The position numbers were made by a program, and so were the translations under genes. The notes beneath the pieces are model-generated. The model searched no databases and was not told the origin of the DNA. It saw only the letters and a list, made by a program, of their open reading frames with translations. A stretch of DNA of 64,000 nucleotides from Adiantum capillus-veneris (Eukaryota > Streptophyta > Polypodiopsida > Polypodiales > Pteridaceae): NCBI GenBank assembly GCA_014529385.2, contig CM043944.1:51092768-51156767 (forward strand). The letters run 5' to 3'. The first letter of the stretch is position 1, and every line of letters begins with the position of its first letter. Positions 11,079-23,823 of this stretch are shown here, one piece after another.

Positions 11079-11429
11079 ATGATGGGGAGCAAGCAGTGGT
11101 GTTGACTCTCTCTCCTTTTGCTGCTAGCCATAGCAGCAGTTGCCGGTGCAGGCGACAGGCCAACCGCTGCAAGCGCGGATGGCTACTGTGACATCGTGAT
11201 GAGTGGGCAATGTGGGATGGGAGGATTGATGAATGAGTAAGAGATGATCAGAAGAATGATGGTAGCCTGTCTAGGCACCCGTTACATCAGCTATGGTGCT
11301 CTTTTGTGGGATAGTGTGCCTTGTTCGCATACGGGGCGGTCCTACTACAGCTGCCGCGATTCCAGACCGGCAAACCCATACACCAGAGGCTGTAGCCGCA
11401 TCACCCATTGCTACCGTCATGTTAGCTAA
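11079..11429 (+). pseudogene. RALF: RALF (rapid alkalinization factor) preprohormone relic
   Basis: RALF peptides are secreted, cysteine-bonded signals read by CrRLK1L receptor kinases such as FERONIA. From ATG 11079-11081 a single frame of 116 codons gives a short N-terminus, a stop (TGA at residue 9), a strong signal-peptide core (LSLLLLLAIAAVAGAG), a prodomain with a second stop (TAA before EMIRRMM, where the family's RR processing site lies), then the mature-peptide hallmark RYISYGAL. The four conserved cysteines follow in VPCS, YYSC, RGCS and THC contexts, together with ANPYTRGCSRIT. Ends at TAA 11427-11429. Only the two stops break it; otherwise it is full length for the family (about 110-120 residues). 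RALF genes normally lack introns, so a DNA copy or a retrocopy are both possible. Confidence 0.88.
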
Positions 11430-11591
11430 ACAGGACCAGGACATCATCCCATTGTAAGAAACTTCAAGCTTACCCATAGGCACAAAAGCCCCCACATTTG
11501 AGCAATCTAACCAAAAAAGAAGGAACAGAGAATCAAAATCTCCGAACCAATGGGCCATATAAAGGCTAGAGCTATAGGAGCACCAATTTTT

Positions 11592-11952
11592 GTCTCTCCA
11601 CATGAAGAGGTAATCAAGACACTCAAATTGTACGATGCCAGCAAAGGTGGTAGACCAGACTTGGAGGCTGGCAGCATCATTCAGATTAACGACCTTACGA
11701 TAAATCGCAGCAAAATAAATTTGTTGGCTCTGTTCCATGTGTAGAAGTTGGTGATCAGTTTTACTTTCGAATGGAAATATGTCGTGTTAGTATGCATGGG
11801 CCTATTCAAGGGGGTATTGAGTATCCAATAATAAAAGAAAGAGAGTACAAAGTTCCCGTTGTGACAAGCATTATCTCTTCATGAGGATATGATGCCATGG
11901 ATACCGGGGAGGAGCTTGTTTATACAACTGCTCCATGTAAGAAAATGGACTT
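11592..11952 (+). pseudogene. SRA/YDG domain of a SUVH-type histone methyltransferase, fragment
   Basis: SUVH proteins bind methylated cytosine through the SRA (YDG) domain and methylate H3K9. The + strand has VIKTLKLYDA and RPDLEAGSII, then after a frameshift near 11725 FVGSVPCVEVGDQFYFRME, GGIEYPIIKE, VVTSIIS, a TGA stop, and GYDAMDTGEELVYT. These correspond in order to the conserved SRA segments (RPDLKAG, VPGVEVGD.F.FRMEM, GI.Y......A..IV.SGGY....D.GD.L.YTG). The SET domain and the rest of the protein are absent. It runs straight into the RPS26 relic on the same strand. Which SUVH clade it came from cannot be told. Confidence 0.85.
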
Positions 11953-12008
11953 CTTCTTGAGCGATCAGTAGCAGATGGTAAGCAGAAGCAGTTGCAGCAT
12001 AAGCAATC

Positions 12009-12290
12009 ATGACGGTAAGTGCCACAACCGCGGATGCAAGCACGGAGAGGCCACACCAACCCCATTAGGTGCTCCAATTGTGGGTGATGTGTGCCCACTG
12101 TCAAGCAATTTCTTGTAAGGAACATTGTTGAACAAGCTGTTGTGAGAGATGTGCAGGATGCTTGCGTTTCTGATGTGTACGCAACTTCCCAAGCTTTACG
12201 CCTAAATGTAGTACTGTGTTTCATGCGCCATTCACTCTCACGTTGTCCGTATGAGATCCCAGAGTTCCAGAGCCACCATAGAGATTTAGA
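12009..12290 (+). pseudogene. RPS26: ribosomal protein S26 (eS26) relic
   Basis: eS26 sits at the mRNA exit channel of the 40S subunit. The + strand gives NRGCKHGEA, then in the next frame RCSNCG (half of the eS26 zinc-binding CxxC), a TGA, and VKQFLVRNIVEQAVVRDVQD with ACVSDVYA. Another frame carries YCVSCAIHSHVVRMRS with stops just before it. Order matches eS26 from the N-terminus to about residue 85 (family: [20 protein letters not shown], then RNIVEQAAVRDVQEACV). Several frameshifts and stops show it is dead. No introns, so probably a copied mRNA. Confidence 0.88.
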
Positions 12291-12558
12291 TGCAAGCAGG
12301 ATATGTAGAACGAGAATCAGCGTACCAATGTTCCTGTTGTTAGGAAGTGAAGAGGTGTCTAATTAGTGCATAATCCAGGAGAGGAAGAAGGCTCATGAAT
12401 TTTGACTTCTATCATAGAACTCTTAGAAGATGCATGCTATGAGCATTGCCAATGTGGTTGAAGCCATCAATTGGATGGACGTTGAGTGACTTTTGAGTCT
12501 TTTGGACGGGCTTATATCTTATGTTTTGGAAATGTCTTTCTAAAGTTTTTTCCAAAAA

Positions 12559-12634
<76 letters not shown>

Positions 12635-12741
12635 TCTGACTTGCTTCTGAGACTCTAAGAGTGCGTGACAGAGAGAAGCCCTGCGAGTGAGCAAGACATG
12701 ACACTGGAAATTCACTAAACTCAGCTGAGAGTGACTCCGAC
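12291..12741. repeat. spacer with (GA)n microsatellite at 12561-12629
   Basis: About 34 GA units. No gene seen in the surrounding sequence. Confidence 0.8.
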
Positions 12742-12979
12742 CAGTGCTCGAAAAAAACTTTTTTTCCAAAAGCTTGTCAAACCTACATGTTAGAAACAAT
12801 TGAGGTAAAATCACTAAATCTGAAGGTTTTAATACCAATTTACACTAATTTTTTTCCAAATTTTGGAAATTTTCTCACCTTCAACTATAAAATTTAGAGG
12901 TTAATCTTAAAATTTATAGGTGGGGTTACACTAAACCTAGATTTTTGGTACAGTAAACCTAGATTTTTTTCGAGCACTG
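12742..12979. mobile_element. MITE-like element with 16-bp terminal inverted repeats
   Basis: CAGTGCTCGAAAAAAA at 12742-12757 is repeated as its exact reverse complement at 12964-12979. The interior of about 200 bp is AT-rich and non-coding. Ends beginning CAGTG resemble hAT-type terminal repeats. GAGTGAC-like sequence occurs on both sides but a clean 8-bp target duplication is not present, so the superfamily call is tentative. Confidence 0.55.
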
Positions 12980-13013
12980 TGAGTGACTTATACTAGAGGT
13001 GGTGGTGAGTCTG

Positions 13014-14379
<1,366 letters not shown>

Positions 14380-15460
14380 ACTCTAATGGGAGAGCAGGTG
14401 AAAATAAAGGCTACTGAACTTGCTACTAGTGAACAAATCTTCCTTCTCAATCTTCTAGAAGGCTCGAATTGCTATTGAAAGCACACAAGGCATTGGAATG
14501 AAGGAAACACTAGTAATAGTCCGATGGTCCCTCTAGACTAGTTGGTATACTACATGCAATGCCTTCACAAAGCAGCCTACACATGGCACTCAAGCAAGCA
14601 AAGGACATCATTCAAGTTCAAGAGCTACCTATGCATTATGATGGATATGTGGCATTTGAGTTACCAAATTTTGATCTATTTGTGCACGAACTTAGGTTCT
14701 ATGATTAATCATTCAAAAATAGGATATAAAGTCTCTAAGTGAGAAGCAAGGGGAAAACCTAATGAGGATGGGTAGATGTTCATGCTACTTAGTATTCCCA
14801 TGGGGTTCAAAGTGTCCTTCAACTAGAGATGGGAATGGGTTCTGGATAAATTCAAAAGGAATCTCTTTGTCTGGCACAATCACCAGCCTAACCTCTTTCC
14901 TTGTTTACTTTTTAGCTTGCTGATGCCCTCCCAATACCAACTGAACACTATTTTTTCTTTGGCAAGGATATTTCTTTGGGGCAATTCTAAATATGTCAAC
15001 AAGATTCAAATTGTCATGCTAAACATGCTACAATGAAAGAAAATGGAGGCTTGGGAGTACTGAACATCCAAAATTTATTCTTTAAGCTGGCAAGAAAATG
15101 GATCTTGAGAGCAACTTCTTTCTTTAGATTTTTGGGTCCTGCTTATCAAAAGAAATACCCACAATTTTTTCCTCAGAGAATATAAGGCTTGGAATGGGTT
15201 TTCACTTGAAGAATTATTACTCTCTAATGCTAACTTTTTTCCCAAAGGGTCTAACCTTGTTTTCAGGTTTTGGAAGGCTTGGATTGTAAAGAAAGATAAT
15301 TGGTCTCCTCCTCATGATTGGACCTTTTGCACCTCTTTCTGCTTGTAAGATTCCATCTAGTTTGGATATCTTTCAAAGGCTAATGACTAGCAATTGTCCA
15401 TCAGAGCTCATAAGTGCTTCAAGGTAGGTTTGAGATGCTGGAAGGATGCTTACAAGGAGG
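14380..15460 (+). pseudogene. LINE (non-LTR retrotransposon) reverse transcriptase C-terminal relic
   Basis: The + strand carries WVLDKFKRNLFVW, then LARIFLWGNSKYVNKI, NGGLGVLNIQNLFFKLARKW and FRFWKAWIVKKDNW in shifting frames. FLWG followed by a GGLGV..L...N.A...KW segment is the signature of the thumb and C-terminal part of plant L1-type LINE ORF2. Upstream catalytic motifs are not clearly readable, many stops are present, and no poly(A) tail is evident. Confidence 0.6.
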
Positions 15461-16059
15461 GATTCTATTAGCGGATGGACCAGTCAAGAACCCTCCTCGT
15501 CGACCACCTCATCATAAAGCCACCAATTTGTACCCCATTATTTTTTGAGAAAAGCCTTGTAAATAAGAGGAACTCTGATTTTTAGCCGAATGATCATTGA
15601 GCCCAACTTTTGTAAATCTAAGTTAAAACAATTGATTTTAAGTATGAGCCTTGTAAGTCAGCCATTGGCCAAAAGAAACCCTAGGTATAAAGCCTGATTT
15701 TGTAAGTTGAACACAACACTTATCATTATCAGAGGTTTTTGGAGAGTTTGAAGCACATGACCGAGAGTGGCTACTCTCATGCAACTTGTAATCCCTTTTT
15801 CTTGAGCTTTGGTAATCCAAATTTGTTTTCAACAATTGCATTGTGTTCCTTGTCTAGTGCTCTTTAGTTTAAGTGTAACCATTCTCAATTTTGTTGTGAC
15901 TACATATAGATGAGCTAAATTTGTTGTTTTGAGGGCGTAAATGGTTGTTTTTTGGCGTATTGACCATAAGAGAGTGTTCCTCGACCATAGGGTGACCTTT
16001 CTAAATAGTCCTATTGCAGTTTTCAAGACCTTGATCATGATGGATCATGATTTTGGTGC
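15461..16059. other. probable outer part of the old 5' LTR, unassigned
   Basis: No coding content. As the LTR of the following element ends at about 16,388 and its start is not visible, this stretch may belong to that LTR. Confidence 0.25.
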
Positions 16060-16388
16060 CTTACCAGATTGCGACTAGCCTAGGTAGGATAGTGCCCCTA
16101 GATGTTTTAGACCTCCTCCTAAAGTTCCGTTGCATTTTGACTTCGTTTCAGTGCCAAAATGGCATGAATACCGAGAGCGATGAGACAGGACATAAGCAGA
16201 TTGCTTGAGTAGAGAGTGATAGATTTGCTAGCGCTAGAGATGGCTTCATTCCGTAGGTTCACTTCTTGAGGTTGACACCCTTAGAGAGTCTCCATGCCCC
16301 ATCCGAATTGCTTCCCTACGTATTGACATTATGTTAGTGCCAGACAACCATGCTGCAAATGTCTAATCATGGTGACGACCTGCTAATA
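16060..16388 (+). repeat. 5' LTR (3' portion) of a decayed Ty3/gypsy element
   Basis: This block is repeated in direct orientation at 19,617-19,940 (both contain GAGAGTTGATAGATTTGCTAG-like and GACATTATGTTAGTGC stretches). It ends immediately before a primer-binding site, as a 5' LTR should. Confidence 0.65.
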
Positions 16389-16389
16389 T

Positions 16390-16408
16390 TGGCGTCGTTT
16401 TGCTGGGG
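16390..16408 (+). other. primer-binding site (tRNA-Asp type, decayed)
   Basis: TTGGCGTCGTTTTGCTGGGGA resembles TGGCGCCGTTGCCGGGGA, complementary to the tRNA-Asp 3' end used by many plant Ty3/gypsy elements, with a few mismatches. It abuts the LTR end. Confidence 0.55.
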
Positions 16409-16738
16409 ATAAGTATCCTTAGGTGGTGAGTGACCTAGACCGTGGATTTTACCTTCAAGACCTTAGGTTTTGATTTCCATTCCATTTACACCTTAGCAAC
16501 CAAGCAGCTAGACTCGGGGTTTAGTGTTTGGTAGAGACTAGAAGTTGAGGACTTGCTAGATTTACTCGTGAGAGGCATAGGGAGTTGTGAGTGAGATACA
16601 AAAAACATTTCATTCTACATTTTTCTCGATGCTTTAAACGTACTGTTCCACCATCCATTTTACTTTCAATTTTGTATTGTTTGCTTGTTTTTGTTCCTAG
16701 GATTCATGCTATAGTCAACACCAATCTCGGAGATCAAC

Positions 16739-19215
16739 ATGGACCATGAGATTTATCATGGAGATATACAGTCATTGTACATAGATGTAGGGATCAAAGT
16801 ATATGCCAAGAGTAAACCGGAAACTTTAAGGACTTTACCTTGTTTTGTAGGGGAACACGAGACGAAGTCCGATGTGAGGATTGTGCCATCTCAATGGATT
16901 CCAATTCCACAGATGACAGGCACAAAGAGCCTGCATGAATTAAAGTTGTCCCCTATAAGATGCACCATTACTCTCACAGAACTTTTGAAGACCAGACCAC
17001 ATTTGTGGGGACAATGAGCAAAAACTTGGAAAATATGATTTGAAAATCCCTCCACGGGATAAATTTGTAGCTGAAAACATGGAAACAACTCGGCCAAAGA
17101 GACCCAAAAGCAAAGCCTGTACCAATGAATAAGATGGGTGACTATTGTGAAGGGGAAGAATGAAACACCACTTTACCACTTGAGTACAAGGGAGTAAAAA
17201 TGATAGCAATACTAGAGAATGAGGTTGGGGTAGCCATTGCGACAAAGTAAATCTGGGAGAAGTGGGGAAGACTAGCTCTCAAGAAAACGCGGATGAAATT
17301 GCACCTAGGAGACAGATTTGTAGAGATGCTCAAACAAATTATTGTATCCTCTTGTGGAATCTAGTATGAGCACCCTTTTGTTGTAGTAGACTTTGAAAAG
17401 AGCAACAACTTTGAGGTTATTTTGGAACGTCCATTCATGCGTACTCAAAATGGTTCAAGACTGGTGATATGACCATCTCTACTTGAGACACAAGGGTGTA
17501 ACAACAAGAGTTAGCACAAAGGACCATAGTTAAATAGACATAAATCAAACCCCAATATAAGACTTTGATGTAACTACTAATTTCAGAACACAACTGCCTG
17601 CTTGGTTGATGAAGCAATTATATGTTTGGATGTACGGAGCATCTAAATGCGGAATCTTGAGAAAGGAAGATTATATCTTCGAGCGCTTGGTAAAAGATAA
17701 GTACTTTATAAAAGAGACATTTTCAAAGGAATTATTTGAACACTTTGGATGGGAATAGATGTTTGCATAAATGAGATAAACCCCACAATATTTTGTGATA
17801 AGGATGGTTATGATATAATGACCTTCCAGATGGTCAATGCTATCTTGGAACCAAAAGAGGAGACTGAGATGATAGAAACTCACAAAATGATTGATTGTAA
17901 ACGAATAGTGGACGAGGTTTTTGCTTGAGATCTTAGTGACAATGATGAGGACAAGCTCCATGATTCGTAGAGTGATGACTTAGGAAACGATGCTGAAGAT
18001 GAACTTTCGAGTGGCTCAAAAACCGAAGACGCACAAACACAAGATGAGCCAATCTTCTACGAGTTTCCTAATAAAAAATTACGGAGACAAAAGAGATATC
18101 AAATGAGACAAGCAAGAAAACAACATAACCGATTTGAGAAACGAATGCCGATATCAATGAGCAAAACGTAGCATCTCATGTTCGTGGGAGCAGATGATTG
18201 TGTCCGAGATAAACTTACTAGAAAACCATTGAAGTTAAAGACTTTTTGAGAAAATCCAAAAAAGAAAAACACAAAGAAACCTAAGGACACAATAGAAACA
18301 TCAAGGAAAATGTCAAAAATTGAACGAAAACACGAATATCAAAAGCTAAAACAGTGCAACATCCAGGTTAGACGAATTGTGATTCAACAACCAATGAGAG
18401 AACTTAAAGAACCAGGAACATCATATGATGGGCTTGACAACGCAAAGAAAATTGACTTAGCTGAACCAGGCAAAGAACCGAGACCACCGGCATACATTGC
18501 CATGGATCTCACGGAATAGGGAGAGCAGCTTTTAATAGCCACTCTCAAATAGTATAGTGATGTGTTTGCTTGGTCGTACAAAGATCTTAAGGGAGTTGAC
18601 ATGATCATATGTCAACATAAAATATCGCTTAAGAGTGATGCTAAGCTATAGAGACAACGTCCCTATACTTACAACGAAACATTTGCAAAGAAAATCAAAG
18701 AAGAGATAAACAAGCTTAAGGAAGTGGAATTTATCTATGAGATTAAACACACAGAATGGTGTCACCAATCGTGGTAGTGTCCAAGAAGAACATTAAATTA
18801 TGATTGTTTATGAATCTCAAGCAAGTCAAAGCTGTCACAATAAGAGACAACTATCCCTTACCAATCACAAATTATGTGATGGGTAAGGGACACTATCCCT
18901 CACCCATGACAGATCATGTGATTGAGAGAGTTGCAGGCAAGGAAGCTTACATCTTTCTTGATGGCTTTTTAGGCTAAAATTAGCTCATAATCAGCACAAA
19001 AATGACCTTTGCAACAGAATAGGGCATATTTGCTTATAAGCTGATGCCATTTGGTTTAACCAATGCACCTGCTACATTCCAAAGGCTGATGAGTCACACA
19101 TTCAACGAATATCTAAGACAATCCTTAGAAATCTATATGGATGACTTGTGTGTGCATTCTCTAGTGAGAAATGAGTATGTCGAGCACTTGAACAGATCTT
19201 TTCAATAATAGACCC
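16739..19215 (+). pseudogene. decayed Ty3/gypsy gag-pol, relative of G1
   Basis: Scattered frames show the protease-end motif VVVDFEKSNNFEVILERPFM (17,355-17,430; G1 has MSFEMILGRPFM). They also show the pre-RT segment KKIDLAEPGKEP and YSDVFAWSYKDLKGVD (18,450-18,600), and RT motifs PFGLTNAPATFQRLM with the active site YMDDL (19,040-19,150). Numerous stops and frameshifts. The polymerase is cut off at about 19,215, where sequence belonging to a minus-strand element begins, so RNase H and integrase are missing. Similarity to G1 in both the protease and pre-RT segments marks it as an older member of that lineage. Confidence 0.75.
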
Positions 19216-19392
19216 ATAGAGACTATGGCATCTCTAACACCAAGAACATAGAGAAGAGTCAAACAAGCACCAAATGGCCTTGCACTATCACATGCAAACC
19301 TCTCCTCATCAAGTAAGAATCATCAATCAACTAAACATGACACCCATGATCTCTAAGCTGCGAGATGGAGATCAAACTCCTATGGGGATGAA

Positions 19393-19616
19393 GCTCTGAT
19401 ACTAATTATGAGTGCACAAATGCGGTGCGTGTGTAGAGAGCAAGAAGGAGAGAGAGAGTACACATGATGTGGGTGGAGCAACTCAATCCTATGTGTGTGT
19501 GAGAGAGACCCTTATTCTTTTAACTAGTAAAGAATAGGGTGTGTACAAGTAATGGGCAGTCGGATATCTCTGGCATATCCGACCGGGATAAGAAGCATAC
19601 CGCCTTTACCCCAACA
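19393..19616 (-). repeat. short LTR plus primer site, minus-strand element
   Basis: LTR 19,409-19,616 (208 bp, TG...CA on the minus strand from TGTTGGGGTAAAGGC) followed by a primer site at 19,393-19,405 resembling TGGTATCAGAGC (initiator tRNA-Met). The leader continues leftwards to about 19,216. A second copy of the same LTR, 209 bp and also minus strand, is at 58,533-58,741. No coding region of this family is visible here. Confidence 0.65.
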
Positions 19617-19940
19617 ATTAAATTGCAACCAAACTCTATAGGATAGTGTCCCTAAACGTCTTAGACCTCCTTATAGAGTTTCATTACATTTTGACGTCAT
19701 TTGAGTGCCAAAATGACGTGACGGCAGAGAGCACTGAGATAGGACATAGACATATTGCTTAAGTAGAGAGTTGATAGATTTGCTAGTGCTAGAGATGGGT
19801 TCATTTCATAGGTTCACTTCTTGAGGTTAACACCCTCAAAGAGTTTCCATGTCCCATCCGATTTGTTTCCCTATGTATTGACATTATGTTAGTGCTAGAA
19901 AGCTATGCTGCAGACGTTCGATCACGGCGACCCACTAACA
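19617..19940 (+). repeat. 3' LTR (truncated) of the decayed Ty3/gypsy element
   Basis: Direct repeat of 16,060-16,388 ending in CTAACA. Its left end coincides with the edge of the minus-strand LTR, which evidently inserted here and removed the start. Confidence 0.6.
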
Positions 19941-19999
19941 AAGTCTGGCTATTCAAAGAACATCTAAGATAGAGGGGATTGGCACATGAAAATCACCAC

Positions 20000-20275
20000 C
20001 CAACCATGTCCTATATAGGCTCTTGGCCATGCTATTTATAGAATCCCCTTTACCGCATGTTCATCCTGGCCCTTGGCCTGCCTCGTCTTATCTTAAGCCT
20101 GACACCACTCCCCCTTGGAGAAGCATTTTCGTCCTCAAAAATAAAAGTGATGATATCTTCATAAGAAGACCAATTTTTTTTGCCATAGTGGCATCCTTCC
20201 CGGATTCAGCCGTCTCTTTGATCGAAACATGGTACATTAGGAGGTTCAATGAAATCAAGAAGAGCATCTTGATTT
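20000..20275 (-). pseudogene. chromovirus pol C-terminus, polypurine tract and LTR start, reversed copy
   Basis: On the minus strand a decayed segment (KKIGLLMKISSLLF, TKMLLQGG) ends at a polypurine tract CCAAGGGGGAG and is followed by TGTCAGGC and a TATA-like TCTATAAATAGC. The same order is found on the plus strand at 8215-8440, so this is a second copy of that family in opposite orientation. Confidence 0.65.
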
Positions 20276-20784
20276 TCCACATTGGTGTCCCTTTGCAACC
20301 ATTTTGTGTAATTGGCCTACATACAACATAGTATGTAAATTCTATTTATAATTCACAAGAGTACGCTAAACGGGCTACCACAACTTAGAGGTGTTTAAAG
20401 GATACCTCTTCTCACTTTCCATGAAAGTAACATGCTGACGTAACTCATCAACAAAGATTTAGTACTTGACTTGTTATCATTTCTCATCAGTAAACAACCC
20501 GACCATAACTAGTGAGAACTTGACATAAACATGAAGGGATTAAACTTAGTCGCAGCATGCTTTGCCTTGTGGTAAGAAAACTTTAACTAGAGAGATAACC
20601 TTTCCAATTATATTTCTTGGTGCTAACGTACACAATTAGCATATCCTTTAGCACAAGATTAATACTTGTAATCTACCTATCTTTTCTCGATTATTCGCAA
20701 TACTCAGATGTGTTTCCCTATCATTTAAAAACAATCCTCCAAAATGATTAGTAAACAAGGATCACAATTCCTTTTGCAACATTG
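20276..20784. other. spacer, nothing recognised
   Basis: AT-rich sequence with no open frame or repeat I can support. Confidence 0.3.
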
Positions 20785-22484
20785 TTGAGATCCAAGTTCT
20801 CCTCCTCTTTGAAGGTCCGATTTTCAATTGGACTGCTCCACAAAAAGACCGTCTTGATCTCCTTTTGGCCATTTGCTACTCTCGTCACTTCTTTAAGTGG
20901 AGGTCTTAGCCCTCCTTATTCTCACCATCCGTTGGCCATCCATCCTCTGCAGGTCCTCTCGACAATGGAGAGATCACTTTCAGCTCGTATAACAGACTTG
21001 AATCCTCAATACCTCAGCCCTATGTGCTCATGCATTCCCAATCTCACCTCTCTCACTCACCTGCAAAACTGGGTCCCTACCTTACTACATGCCAGCTCTC
21101 CACCCCCTGGCACTTGGCCCTTGTCGGCCTTGCTCCATGCAGACGACGCTCTTGGTAGCCCTTCTTTCCTCTAGTAGATCCATTCTCCTCTTGCCATGTT
21201 CATGGCCAGCACCCTTGTGGCCTCCAATCCCCTCATGCTTGCCTGCAGCTCTATTTTCATCCCTCCAATTTCCTGCACAGGTCGCCCTTGCAACTGGCGA
21301 GCCCCTCTCCTTGTAGCTGCTTACAGCCTTCCCTCTTTTCTACATGAGCCACTGGCCGCCTTCAATCCACCTCCCCTCATTGGCCACAGCCCTCGGCTCT
21401 GCACCCTCTTGATCCCGACACTCCCCAAGTGGCGATCTCTCTCCCAGCTTTCCTTCTCCCACCACTTGCCAACCTGTAGAAGTCCCTCCTCCTCAGGCTA
21501 GCTCTTTGCCTTCAACACCTGCTCCTTGGTCCTCCTCTGTACCACAATACCCCCCTCATGACTGGCGCCTCTCTTGTCCTGTAAATAGCCCCACTGAACG
21601 AGTTGCTGCATGTCATCCTCCAGCCATCGTTTGTCATGCAAACCATAGCTGACTATAATAGTATTCCGCCTTCCTTTACTGCCATGCCGCCTATGGCGAC
21701 CCTAATTTCCTCCATGCTTTTGGCGGTTCTCCCATGAAACTCACCACATTTCCCTGCTTGTGGGAGTAGCACCACCTTTTTGATACGCAACTGTACTCGT
21801 CACTATTTTTTATGTAATCCTCAGTTTCACATAAAAAGAACCTTGCTTGCCTTTGGTTCACACCACCCGAGAGTCATCCCCATCCGTTGTTGACGCTAAA
21901 AATCTTTGCCTTGGCTCAAAAGCTTCACCACTCGAGTTGCCATCCTAGCCATATTTCACACCCATGGCATGGCCTCAATCTCGATGCCAAAAAAGCTCAC
22001 ATAACTCCCCTCCAGTTTTCCAAAAAATGCCACGTAAAGCTGCTCTATCAATTTGAATAGTGCTTCCATTGAGGAGGCCACATGAGCGCGGGGCAGTATC
22101 GAGCTTTCAACTCCACTGATTCTATCCAAGCTTCTGTACTTTGAGTGCCAAAGTTTCATCTCCAACAATGAAACACAAAGCCTTGCAATATGGTTTCTCA
22201 ATCGATGAGATCTCCACCTCACAAACACATAAAAAATCATGACATTGCCGATATTGGATACCAATCCAACAAACATACCACAACTGCGTCACCTTTAAGC
22301 TTCCTCAATAATAGAGCTCAAAATCATAGCTGATTTGAAAAACATCTCATTTGGCATACACATCACGACTGCACTTGCTACAATCTCCTAGCGCATGCTC
22401 AAGCCTTCCACCATCATCTTGCTGACCTCCATATGCCTGCTGTTGGCTTCTCCCTAGATCGGCAGTGTTTGGCTGCACAATCAT
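20785..22484. repeat. dispersed repeat X, copy 1
   Basis: About 1.7 kb that recurs in direct orientation at 55,262-56,459 (for instance AAGTGGAGGTCTTAGCCCTCC against AAGTGGAGGTCTTGGCCCTCC), with several internal deletions in copy 2. Best conserved on the minus strand is a frame containing SSMEALFKLIEQLY. Both copies lie next to the same old gypsy-type sequence, so this is probably an LTR or untranslated part of that element. Confidence 0.7.
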
Positions 22485-22660
22485 TGCCCACCCCCGAGAT
22501 GAGCATTCATGCTCAACCAAAGCATTATTTAGATATAATAGTATTTCATAAGATCTAATGGCATATATGAACTGTATAATGATACTCCAAAGGAAAGATA
22601 ACATATAGCAACTATACGAGTAGTATAGAGATAGAGAGAGAGAAAGCAGTGGCTGCATCA

Positions 22661-23818
22661 CCCTCTAGGGTCAAATGGAAAGCGAATAATTACATCAAGC
22701 AAAATGTGAACTCCACCTTGATAAAAAACAAAGCATTGGCCACAATCATCCACTTGTAAAGCATGCATATTTAAGCCTTTGTCGTCGCCTTTAGTTACAA
22801 AAACAAGCCACCTTTCGCAGCAATTCATAGCACATGTCTTTATCATCCTCTATCCACAAGCCCTCGTACACATTGTATGCATATTTATCACCAATTGAAG
22901 CACTTGTACAATAAGCAACTTTCTTGCCATCTAATAGAGACCTCTCTATAGCATAACATTTATAACATGAGCACTCAAACTTGTGCATTATACCTTGCAA
23001 AGCAACCTACAACAACATAGCTATCAATAGCATAGCATTGAGCAGCAACACCCTTCCATTTGTCTTCACATGCTTCATAGACAAGAAAACATGTTCGCAT
23101 TGAATACTTGCATCCAAATCCTCAATAATAAGCTCCAAAACCAGCTCTTCATATCCAAGAGTATAACCTGTTGGAGCTGGAACCTGTTCTTCAAATACCT
23201 CAACCCGTGCTTCAAATACCTCATCACCTACAAGGTTGGCGGCACCTTCCTCTCTGTATGGAGCCTCGCTCTCATAGGCTGCACTTGTATCAGTTTCCAT
23301 AGAGTCACCCGCCGGAGTTATCTCTCCAAAGCTACACACAAACTCCAAAACTTCAAAGTGCACCTCTACATCCCCATCAAGGCAAGGTTGCCCCACCCCC
23401 TGCATAGACAAATCATGTTGACATACCTCTGCTTTTGCTTCTAGCTTCTGCAAGTCATCCTCAAAAAACTTCTCTTCAAACAAGTCGGATTCACAATCAA
23501 ACCATATTTCTTCTAGCAGGGATTCACCACCACAAGACACAAGAGAGGGCCGCTCGACTGGTAGGTTCACACAAAGCATCTTCACACTTGCATTATGCTT
23601 CTCTTCGACCTTCAAAGGACTGACAGACAACTTGTATACATATTTCATCACTTCATCCACATGAAAAACATCGTAAGTTTCATACCTTGAAGACATGGAT
23701 TCTGTCTCCCATGTAGTATCTGTATCCAAAACACTGCTAGAGCCATGAGAGCTATCCGATTCCTTTTTTGAACTTGCCGATTCTTCCACCTCTACTATCC
23801 TTCTTGTTTCTGGTTTTG
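22661..23818 (-). pseudogene. 3' part of an old retroelement ORF split by G1
   Basis: The largest piece (about 23,818-23,007) is an acidic 260-residue frame rich in Glu and Ser (contains EESASSKKESDSSHGSSSV) with no recognised domain. It is in frame with the gag piece at 36,042-36,815 once G1 and one target duplicate are removed. Two further frames continue to 22,661 (KFECSCYKCYAIERSLLDGK, WLVFVTKGDDKGLNMHAL) and look coding but are shifted against each other. It is the region downstream of gag in the old minus-strand element; function unknown. Confidence 0.5.
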
Positions 23819-23823
23819 GAAAC
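23819..23823. repeat. target-site duplication GAAAC (left)
   Basis: GAAAC immediately precedes the 5' LTR of G1 and is repeated at 36,037-36,041 immediately after the 3' LTR. Confidence 0.9.

Noticed and set aside
11079-11429. RALF as a working gene starting at the internal ATG (11,244)
   Set aside because: That start would give the mature peptide without a signal peptide, and two stops lie in the full-length frame.
20782-21501. Pro/Ser/Leu-rich open frames of 130 and 101 codons
   Set aside because: They lie in repeat X, are not conserved as frames in the second copy, and have low-complexity composition.
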